Shown: in pieces, positions 1-6,354 of the stretch | Position numbering within the stretch: position 1 is the stretch's first letter | How the letters are laid out: each line of letters opens with the position of its first letter | Source: Chrysochromulina tobinii | Taxonomy: Eukaryota > Haptophyta > Prymnesiales > Chrysochromulinaceae | Direction of reading: 5' to 3' | NCBI GenBank assembly: GCA_001275005.1 | Contig: JWZX01002062.1 | Coordinates: 1-11,240 of the forward strand | DNA: 11,240 nucleotides | Notes under the pieces: generated by a model | Told to the model about the DNA's origin: nothing | The model's database searches: none | Seen by the model: only the letters and a program-made list of their open reading frames with translations | Position numbers and translations under genes: made by a program

Positions 1-449
1 ACGACTGCGGCCCCGGCTCAGAGTTCCGACCGGCCCCGGGCCGACGGCACGTGGACCATCGTCACATGTGGATTTGTGATAGTATGGTCCATCATGTCCT
101 GTACATGTGTCATGTCTGAGTCTAGAGAACTTAAGTGTCTAAAGTGCGGTGTCTAAAGTAAGAAACGAGAAACGACAAACGGGGGTGGGGAAGCCGGCGA
201 TAGCACTCTAAACATTAATGCTTTTTTACCGAACGGGATTGTTGCTCGGACCGTAGACGTCACTTACGGTCTACCGGTACTGTTCCCAATTGGGATCTTT
301 TAGTTGTCGCTTCCGCGCTGTGGCGCATCACAGGAAAACCCTCGGCCGCCCACAGGGCTTCGCACCGCCGGCGCAGCCGCGGAGGTCGAAGAGGCGAGGT
401 GAGGGCGGATTGTGAGCCCCGCGCTGTCCACTTGGTCTCCACACGCACG
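1..449. other. Non-coding leader and putative promoter of the transporter gene
   Basis: I see no convincing coding sequence here. The stretch contains an 11-bp direct repeat (GTGTCTAAAGT at 135-145 and 149-159), a cluster of CATG-containing words around 60-120, and a purine-rich run at 158-190. The frame of the transporter is open from about 399, but it begins there with GTG and has no ATG before 450, so 399-449 is best read as 5' leader. I saw no clear TATA box, which is common for GC-rich protist promoters. No tRNA or other RNA fold was recognised. Confidence 0.45.
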
Positions 450-1508
450 ATGGCGGGCGGTGGTGGTGACGACTCCGGTGATGAAAAGCCCCTCTGGAAG
501 CAGATTCTCGCGGTCAGTTTCTTCATCATCTTCAACATTGCGCTCAACGAGTTCAATTCGTGGGCGCTCACGAAGGACCGGTGGCCGGGGTTTCACTTCC
601 CATACTTCTACACTATGTTTCACATGATTGTGTCAGTCTCAGCCTCTTTTCTTCTGCAGTGGTTGGTAATCAAACCCAAGTTGGGCGGCCCTACATTCCA
701 ACAGCTGTGGGATTACAAGCAGCTTCTCATTCCGATGGGCATCTGCACGTTCCTCACGAATGGGCTCAACAACGAAAGCCTCTCGCTCATGACGCTCTTC
801 CTCAATCAGGCGATTAAGGCGACCTTGCCGATGCCGATCATGCTCTTCTCCTTTCTGTTCGCCAAGAAGACGTACTCGGCGTTTCTGATGTTCGTCGTCT
901 TCTTCCTCTGCTTGGGCTCCGTGCTCTCGGTGTCGTACAAGTTCGCACACAACCAGGGCGGGAGCGAGATCGCGGGCGTGGTCATGTGTGTCGTTGGAAT
1001 GTTGGCGGCCTCGATCAAGCCGGTCCCCGTGATGATGCTGACCAGCGGGCTACAGGGCGACATAACCAAACTCGAGCCGATCGTTGTGCTCGTGTACGAC
1101 AGTGGCATCGCCTTCACATTAATGCTGATCACCTGGTTGTGCCTTGACGAGCGCCAGGAGAGCATCGCGTACCTGTCGGAACCGGACACGCGAGCCATCG
1201 GGATCATCATTATCGCCATAGGCAGCACCATGGCCTTCGCGTTCAATTTATCCAATTTTTACTTCATCACGCTCACGACTGCCCTCACAGCCGCCGTCGG
1301 CGGCTCCGGGGTTAAGGTGCTGCTCATCCTGGTCTCGGCCGTGCAGGCGGGCGTGGCCGACCCGGTCAGCTGGTGCGGTATAGGCACCGTCATCATCTCG
1401 CTTTGTGTGTACACGTATCTCACCCTGGAGAACCGGAAGCCGCCGGCCCCGGACAAAGAGGATACTGACAAGAGGGTGATGGAAACGACGCCCCTCGTCA
1501 AGCCTTGA
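450..1508 (+). CDS. TPT/SLC35-family (drug/metabolite transporter superfamily) membrane transporter
   Basis: This encodes a 352-residue polytopic membrane protein of the triose-phosphate/nucleotide-sugar translocator type. Members exchange phosphorylated sugars or nucleotide sugars across plastid, Golgi or ER membranes; the substrate here cannot be read from sequence. About ten hydrophobic segments are visible, near residues 18-38, 52-74, 92-104, 112-137, 145-164, 174-196, 210-231, 249-274, 276-300 and 305-324. Family-like stretches are NIALNEFNSWALTK (29-42), the segment with LFLNQAIKATLPMPI (116-130), and NLSNFYFITLTTALTAAVGG (266-285) followed by GVK. Length is normal for the family. The ATG at 450 has A at -3 and G at +4; the frame extends upstream only to a GTG, so I chose 450. 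No plastid transit peptide is visible: the N-terminus is a short Gly/Asp-rich cytosolic-type tail (MAGGGGDDSGDE), which argues for an endomembrane location. The C-terminus is charged and ends ETTPLVKP. There are no introns. The gene is followed in tandem by the Rab7-like gene. Confidence 0.85.
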   Translation: MAGGGGDDSGDEKPLWKQILAVSFFIIFNIALNEFNSWALTKDRWPGFHFPYFYTMFHMIVSVSASFLLQWLVIKPKLGGPTFQQLWDYKQLLIPMGICTFLTNGLNNESLSLMTLFLNQAIKATLPMPIMLFSFLFAKKTYSAFLMFVVFFLCLGSVLSVSYKFAHNQGGSEIAGVVMCVVGMLAASIKPVPVMMLTSGLQGDITKLEPIVVLVYDSGIAFTLMLITWLCLDERQESIAYLSEPDTRAIGIIIIAIGSTMAFAFNLSNFYFITLTTALTAAVGGSGVKVLLILVSAVQAGVADPVSWCGIGTVIISLCVYTYLTLENRKPPAPDKEDTDKRVMETTPLVKP

Positions 1509-1509
1509 G

Positions 1510-1548
1510 AATAGAGGAATAGAGTTAAGAATAGAGGTTAAATAGAGG
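1510..1548 (+). repeat. Cluster of AATAGAG short repeats after the transporter stop codon
   Basis: Four near-copies of AATAGAG(G), separated by GTTAAG-like spacers, begin two bases after the TGA at 1506-1508. They lie in the presumed 3' UTR. A role in 3'-end formation is possible, but this is only a guess from position. Confidence 0.5.
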
Positions 1549-1973
1549 GCCTTCCGCGCCTACTCCGCGCCGGGCGGCCCCCGGGCCTATTCACTGCATT
1601 GAAGTTGAATGCTAGATCCTAGCGATGCACCGCACCCGGCACGGCGCCGCCAGACGTCTTGCCGGTCCGTGGCACCGTGGGGGCCACGCGCCGTGAAGCG
1701 CCGTGAATGACGCACCACGAACAACGAACCACAAGACCCTCACCTGACTTACATTGTATCGGTCCATGCACACCCGTGTGGCTCACTCACACAGATATTT
1801 CTTGAGAACCATCCGAAGGCGCCGTCCGCCGTGGGTCTCGCGCGGCTCGCGTCGGCCGACGCGCAAGGCCGACGCGCGGCGCGCACACCTGCCATCTCAA
1901 GATGAGATTCACACGGGGACCCTTCGGCACTCATCGTTCATTTAAATTATCGGTTGAGATAGCGGCCCTCGTG

Positions 1974-1997
1974 CTTTGCTTGCTTGCTTGCTTGCTT
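1974..1997 (+). repeat. (GCTT)n tetranucleotide microsatellite
   Basis: About five GCTT units stand in the leader roughly 90 bp upstream of the Rab7 start codon. The run is pyrimidine-rich on this strand. It is probably a slippage-prone microsatellite, and no function is visible. Confidence 0.7.
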
Positions 1998-2088
1998 TAC
2001 GGACAGCGCGGGGGAATCAAACTGTCGGTGTTTCACAGCTGCACACGCCCGTCCCGCGGGCCGGAAAAGGCGACGCCGGAAATCGACA

Positions 2089-2703
2089 ATGTCGACACGT
2101 AAAAAGGTGCTGCTCAAAGTCATCATCCTTGGCGATAGCGGTGTGGGCAAGACGTCCCTCATGAACCAGTACGTGAACAAGAAGTTTAACGCGCAGTACA
2201 AGGCCACCATTGGCGCTGACTTCCTCACCAAGGAGGTGACGGTCGACGACCGCCTGGTGACCATGCAGATCTGGGACACGGCGGGCCAGGAGCGGTTCCA
2301 ATCGCTGGGTGTCGCCTTCTACCGCGGCGCCGACTCGTGCGTCCTCTGCTTCGATGTGATCCAGCCAAAGACCTTTGACAACCTCGACTCATGGAGGGAC
2401 GAGTTCCTGATCCAGGCGGGCCCGCGCGACCCCGATAACTTCCCGTTCGTCGTGTTGGGAAACAAGGTGGACCTCGACGGGCGCGCGGTGCCGCAGAAAC
2501 GTGCTCTTGCCTGGTGCCAGGCCAAGGGCAACATCCCGTACTTTGAGACCTCTGCCAAGGAGGCGATCAACGTTGAGCAGGCTTTCCAGGTGATCGCGCG
2601 CAACGCGCTCAAGCAGGAGTCCGAGGAGGACATCTACCTTCCCGACACGATCGACGTGGCCGAGCAGCGCCCCGCCTCCGGATCGAGCTGCGGCTCGTGC
2701 TGA
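2089..2703 (+). CDS. RAB7: Rab7-like small GTPase
   Basis: This 204-residue protein is a Rab-family GTPase, best matched by eye to Rab7, which directs late-endosome to lysosome or vacuole traffic. All nucleotide-binding motifs are intact: G1 GDSGVGKT (15-22), the effector-loop Thr in YKATIGADF (37-45), G3 WDTAGQE (62-68), G4 NKVD (125-128) and G5 ETSAK (153-157). Rab7-type signatures are [20 protein letters not shown] near the N-terminus, the [19 protein letters not shown] segment (148-166), and IARNALKQE after it. The start at 2089 gives the usual Rab7 N-terminus ([10 protein letters not shown]); the open frame upstream lacks an ATG. The C-terminus is a hypervariable tail ending SSCGSC, so two cysteines are available for geranylgeranylation, but they are spaced C-x-x-C instead of the C-x-C usual in Rab7. 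The gene is intronless. It is convergent with the AAA ATPase gene downstream. Confidence 0.95.
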   Translation: MSTRKKVLLKVIILGDSGVGKTSLMNQYVNKKFNAQYKATIGADFLTKEVTVDDRLVTMQIWDTAGQERFQSLGVAFYRGADSCVLCFDVIQPKTFDNLDSWRDEFLIQAGPRDPDNFPFVVLGNKVDLDGRAVPQKRALAWCQAKGNIPYFETSAKEAINVEQAFQVIARNALKQESEEDIYLPDTIDVAEQRPASGSSCGSC

Positions 2704-3343
2704 GCTGCGCCCGTTCCTGGACGCGGGTAGGATACTTTGGGCCCACTCGTCGATCGCTCTCCCTCCCTCTCCCACGGGGCGGCGGCGTGCGAGCCCACCC
2801 TCGCCGGGGGCGCCGCAACTCGGGAACGGTTAGCGTGGGAATGAGTGCACATGTGCTGTGTTCAAGGGAGTGCCGTTATGTGCGTCAAACGGTGTCGTCC
2901 GTTTTGGCCGGGAGATGGACCAAGGTCATGGGGTATGGTGCGGCGGTGACGGTTTGGGCATGGGTTTGGGAGAAGGTAAGGAGAAGGTGTACGTTCGACA
3001 GAGAATCGCTCTCAAATGCTTTGGTACGGTACTGCACACGAGTCGCCCCCCCCCCCGCCTATGTACGAGTCAAAAAGGAAATTGCGCCGCCGCGCGCCGT
3101 TACCACGTGCTCAGTGTAAGCCGCTCACAGTCCGAGTGTATATCGCGGGTTGCACCCGGCGTCCAGGCCCTAGCCGCTTGACACGCGTCTGGCTCTGTTG
3201 TCTGTGCCTCCCCTTCTGCCCTTCTGGGCGGGAAGGGTCGCACGCCACGCCACAGTGTCATCATGGTAATTCCCGGCAATCCACGCGACGTTCACCCGAG
3301 AAGCCAGATGGCATCTCCGTCATGGCAGTGAACCCCAGGCCGC
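2704..3343. other. Intergenic spacer between convergent genes
   Basis: This 640-bp spacer holds the 3' ends of the Rab7-like gene (+) and the AAA ATPase gene (-). No open frame in it has a recognisable domain or a credible ATG context. Visible features are a C11 run at 3046-3056 and GGT/GGG-rich purine stretches around 2920-2990. I recognised no structured RNA or canonical poly(A) signal. Confidence 0.45.
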
Positions 3344-5832
3344 TCACAAGAAGCGGAATTGCTCGAGCAGCCGCATGCGATCTCCGAGATTCTCGATCTT
3401 GAGCGTGTGCTCTAGCTGTCGGTCGTCCAGCTTCTTGCAAAGAAGTGCACTCGCGCACCCAGCCTCAGCGAACGAGCGTGAGTACGTCTTTGGCCGTGCC
3501 TCGAGCTTGTCGTCGGCGTCCTCTGGCGCAAAGTACCAGACGCCTTCGTCGACCTCGACGCGAACGTATCGCTCAACGGTCACCTTTAGGTCGAGCTTCT
3601 TCCACAACTCGTCCTTCAATGTCAGCCGTGCTGGATCGAGAGGTTCCTCCGTCGCTGCCTCCTCCTTGTCCTTGTCCTTGTCCTTGTCCTTGTCCTTGTC
3701 CTTGTCCTTGTCCTTGTCCTTCTCCTTCTCCTTCTCCTTCTCCACTGCTGGCTTCGCCGTGTCCACCTCCTTGCCATTGGCGCGGTCCAGCTGCTTCGCG
3801 AGAGCGCTTGATAGCTGTGAATGGCAGAGCTCTCGCGGCGCCTTCCCGTAGATGGACCCGCTCGGTGGCGAGGTCCCGATGCGTCGCCACACGAGGCCCG
3901 AGGCGCCCCGATCCCCGGCCGTCCACGCGTCGCTCAGCTCCAAGAATGCGAGCACCTCGTCGATCGTCTTGAAGACTTTCTTGTTAGTCGACACGACCTC
4001 GCTCAGCACCTCGTCCACCTCTTGCAGGGCCTTCGCCGTCGTTGCCTTCCCGTCAAGCGCCTTCGCCCCTGGCAGGCGTGATCTCAGTCCAGCCTTCCCA
4101 AAAATGTCGGTCAGGGCCGCGGTAGGCGCCGGTAGGCCAAGCCGCGTCTCGATGGCGCGCAGCTGCTCGATGGTCTCGGGGATGTTGGCCCCAGCGGGCA
4201 GGTGGTGCTCGAGGAGCCTTTTGAGCGTCGGGTCGCTAGGGTACGTGATCTCGAACGAGAGACCGAGCCGTCCGCGCCGCCGGATCGATGGCATCAGCTT
4301 CTCGGGGTAGTTGGTCGTCGCGATGATGATGCGCTTGGACGCGCCTCGCTGTACGCCGTCGAGTGCATTGAGCAGCCCATCCAGCGTCACGCGGCGCGAC
4401 TCCTTCCTGTCGTCGGGCCCGCGGACCCCGATGGCGGCATCCACGTTGTCAATGTCCTCTAGTAAGATGATCCCAGCCGCCATGTTGAAGCATTGGAGCA
4501 GACTCTCGTTGCTCATGTTGCCGCTGTTCATGTCGATGATGTCAATGTCCAAACCGTACCGTGCGGCCAGGTGGCGCACCAGATGCGTCTTGCCCGTGCC
4601 CGGCGGGCCATGGAAGAGGAAGCCAAGCTTGAGGGGCAAGCCGGAGGTGAGCAACTCGGACGGCGGAGTGGCCAAGAAGGCCTCGACTTCCTCGTAGACG
4701 CGCGAGATCAGCCGTTCTTCATAGAAGACCAAGCTCGAGAAGTTGGTGGTGATTGGTTCGTCAGCGCCGCGGCTCTCCCACATCTCCTTCCAGCTGTTCC
4801 ACCTCTGGAAGCGCAGGACGCCCTCCTCCTTCTGGCCGAATGCCTCCTGCGCGCGCTCGAGCATCTCAACCATGAGGGGCAATCGTGTGTGCAGAGGGTC
4901 GAATATGTACAGATCGATGTACTCCTGTGCCACAAGCTCGTTGTTCCAGCCCGTCTTCTTCATCTCGCCCTTGGTGTAGTACACCATCGTCACGAGGCTC
5001 GAGCTGCCATCAGACGCATGGTACACGAACCGGTGCGAGCCCTGCATCGCCCATAGCGAGAGGGCGGCGGAGGCAATCAGTCGCAATCAGCATGCACTCA
5101 GTCGCAATCAGCATGCACTCAGTCGCAATCAGCATGCACCTGCATCGCCCATAGCGAGAGGGCGAACTGATCGGAACGGCGCGTGTCCTGGAACATGGTG
5201 AAGAAATTAGTGCCGTCCTTCTTGCGGAAGAGCGGCGTCACGTTGTTGAACTGCAAGCAGCGGCCCTTCATGTACTTGGGCAACCACACTTTGAACCACT
5301 CGAGTACCGGCGTGCTCTCTTTGTTTTCTCGCGAGAGCTGCATCGTCGTGCAAAAGCGACGCACGAGGATGTTGCGGAAGATCCAGACGGCGATGAACCG
5401 GAGCGCCACGGCAATGCCGCCAATCAACAGCGCCGCCACAAAGCCCGACGCCCAGATTTCAGAGACATAGTTCACCATCACCCAGCAGAAGAAGCCCATC
5501 GAGCCAAAGAGGATGGTGGCGAAGATGAGGCACAAGATGAGGTTGCCCCACGCAGGCCGCACCGGCATCAGGAGGTCCTTGGACAGGGGAACGGCGGTGA
5601 GCGCGGCAGTGGAGCGGGATGTCGACGTGTCCTCAACGTGCAGTTGACCGTTGAGCAGCAGTGGCTCAATTGAGCCCGCTCGGGTACGACTCGAGTTGGT
5701 GATACGAGCCCTTGGGCCACAGATGAGGTGCTGCAATAGTAATGTAACCAGCACGCCAGCGATCATTGCACCGATCGTGCTGCACAAAAGTGTCGTTGCA
5801 TTGAACTCATCGGGGTCCGTGGAGTTGCCCAT
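3344..5832 (-). CDS. BCS1-like membrane-anchored AAA ATPase, exons 5832-5140 and 5041-3344
   Basis: The spliced product is 796 residues: 231 from exon 1 and 565 from exon 2, joined in phase 0. The ATG at 5832 has G at -3 and G at +4; the frame continues upstream only to a TTG at 5922. Hydrophobic segments lie near residues 14-37, 98-120 and 128-154, followed by a BCS1_N-like region (about 155-300) and an AAA module. Walker A is GPPGTGKT (376-383), Walker B IILLEDID (422-429), and sensor 1 ATTN (472-475). The BCS1-type DGLLNALDGV is at 452-461, and the arginine-finger area reads RRRGR (485-489) where BCS1 proteins usually have RPGR. Mitochondrial BCS1 threads the Rieske protein across the inner membrane; it is about 420 residues with one membrane segment. 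This protein has a longer N-terminus and about 300 extra C-terminal residues with a Lys-Asp/Glu run (about 665-691), so I call the class and not the orthologue. Localisation is unproven. Confidence 0.82.
3664..3741 (-). repeat. In-frame hexanucleotide repeat encoding a Lys-Glu/Lys-Asp run
   Basis: On the coding (minus) strand, GAGAAG units pass into many GACAAG units, giving KEKEKE then KDKDKD within the AAA protein (residues about 665-691). On the plus strand it appears as CCTTGT and CCTTCT units. The period is six, so length changes keep the frame. The product is a highly charged, probably disordered or single-alpha-helix linker between the AAA region and a C-terminal domain of about 100 residues. 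Confidence 0.9.
5041..5066. repeat. 26-bp direct repeat, copy 1 (exon 2 edge and intron 3' end)
   Basis: These 26 bases match 5139-5164 exactly, at an offset of 98 bp. The match stops on both sides (5040 versus 5138 and 5067 versus 5165 differ). On the coding strand this copy forms the 3' end of the intron, including the acceptor AG, plus the first base of exon 2. Confidence 0.97.
5042..5139 (-). other. 98-bp GT-AG intron in the AAA ATPase gene, bounded by a 26-bp direct repeat
   Basis: On the minus strand the upstream exon ends ATGCAG, the intron opens GTGCATGC and closes GCGATGCAG, and the next exon begins GGCTCG. Removing the 98 bases joins Leu-Trp-Ala-Met-Gln to Gly-Ser-His-Arg-Phe in one frame. 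If retained, the frame meets TGA at the seventh codon (5121-5119). CTGAT/CTGA branch-like motifs occur in each tandem unit and there is a pyrimidine-rich stretch before the acceptor. The last 25 bases of the intron copy the last 25 bases of the upstream exon. Splicing is inferred; a frameshifting duplication in a broken allele would look the same. Confidence 0.75.
5077..5139 (-). repeat. Three perfect 21-bp tandem units inside the intron
   Basis: The units occupy 5139-5119, 5118-5098 and 5097-5077 on the minus strand and are identical. Each begins GTGCATGCTGATT and ends CGACTGA, so each carries a GT donor-like start and a CTGAT branch-like motif. A partial echo (CTGATTGC) follows the third unit. 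Together with ten further bases and the 3' repeat copy they make up the whole intron. Confidence 0.95.
5139..5164. repeat. 26-bp direct repeat, copy 2 (exon 1 end)
   Basis: This copy encodes the exon-1 residues ALSLWAMQ on the minus strand, and its last base is the G of the donor GT. It is identical to 5041-5066. Confidence 0.97.
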
Positions 5833-6354
5833 GGCGGGCGCGGCCCCACTGTCCACAGTCGGGCGCTGCACGCGGGCGCGTGCGAAATCGCGAAAATTTT
5901 CGAATGTGTCGCGTTTCGTCAAGTCGAAGTGTGAAAAATAGGGCCCCGTGCTAGGTGGTAACCGCCCTGGACCGTGGTTCGTTCTTCGTTATAGTACGCG
6001 TACGACAGTGAGGATGGCATGCGGCCACGCGCGTGTCGATGATTAGAGTTTATAGACTGCTTAGGGGCTTACAGCTTTATTTCCGTGCGCGCGCGCGCGG
6101 GCGGGGGTACCCGCGGGCGCGCGCGGGCGAGCGCCGCCGCCGGTGGGAGGCGACCGCGTGCGGGCGGCGAGCGGGGCTTGACGGGTTGAGGGATGAGGCA
6201 GCGGGTCGAGAAGGTGGGATCGAGCCGCGGGCGAGCGGGGAGAGCACGTGCCTCGTGCGCGCGGCGTGCGACCCAATACCTCACATTACACTACTACTAG
6301 TACCGTGGATCGCGCTCTCTACACTGATGTGAGACCCACATTCACAGCATGCCG
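5833..6354. other. Intergenic: AAA ATPase promoter/leader and 3' region of the EF-hand gene
   Basis: The AAA gene (start 5832) and the EF-hand gene (stop 6355) both read leftward, so this 522-bp gap holds the promoter of the first and the 3' UTR of the second. It contains an alternating CG tract with an imperfect inverted repeat around GGGTACCC (about 6088-6127). No gene is supportable; open frames here are low-complexity Arg/Ala/Pro products of the GC-rich tract. Confidence 0.45.
6088..6127. repeat. Alternating CG tract with imperfect inverted repeat
   Basis: A CGCGCG run lies on each side of a perfect GGGTACCC palindrome, with a few interrupting G residues. Alternating purine-pyrimidine CG tracts favour Z-DNA, and the inverted arrangement could extrude a hairpin. 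It sits about 260-300 bp upstream of the AAA gene start. Confidence 0.55.

Larger units (their letters stand above)
1509..2088. other. Intergenic: transporter 3' region and Rab7 5' leader
   Basis: This 580-bp stretch has no supportable gene; short open frames on both strands lack recognisable domains. It begins with a cluster of AATAGAG words (1510-1548) just after the transporter stop. It includes CCGTG-rich short repeats around 1668-1705 and a (GCTT)n microsatellite at about 1976-1996 in the Rab7 leader. No AATAAA poly(A) signal was seen. The Rab7 frame is open upstream from about 1984 but has no ATG before 2089. Confidence 0.45.

Noticed and set aside
399-449. N-terminal extension of the transporter by 17 residues
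   Set aside because: The extended frame starts with GTG, which is not expected as a eukaryotic start. The ATG at 450 has a good context.
1-450. tRNA, spliced leader or other small RNA gene in the left end
   Set aside because: I found no cloverleaf pairing, internal promoter boxes or spliced-leader sequence by eye.
1984-2088. 35-residue Arg/Cys-rich extension of the Rab7-like protein
   Set aside because: It begins with TTG inside a GCTT microsatellite and has no ATG. The ATG at 2089 gives the normal Rab7 N-terminus.
3046-3056. C11 homopolymer as a functional element
   Set aside because: It lies in a spacer between convergent genes and has no associated structure. It is probably a simple low-complexity run.
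3375-3972. Plus-strand frames coding Ser-Leu or Cys-Pro repeats
   Set aside because: They are antisense readings of the hexanucleotide repeat in the AAA gene and have no other domain content.
5077-5139. Small CRISPR-like array
   Set aside because: The 21-bp units are directly adjacent with no spacers, lie within a eukaryotic gene and have no cas genes nearby.
5042-5139. AAA ATPase gene split into two separate genes
   Set aside because: The upstream frame stops after six extra codons, and the downstream ORF begins with residues duplicated from the upstream exon. A single spliced gene explains both, with BCS1-type regions continuing across the join.
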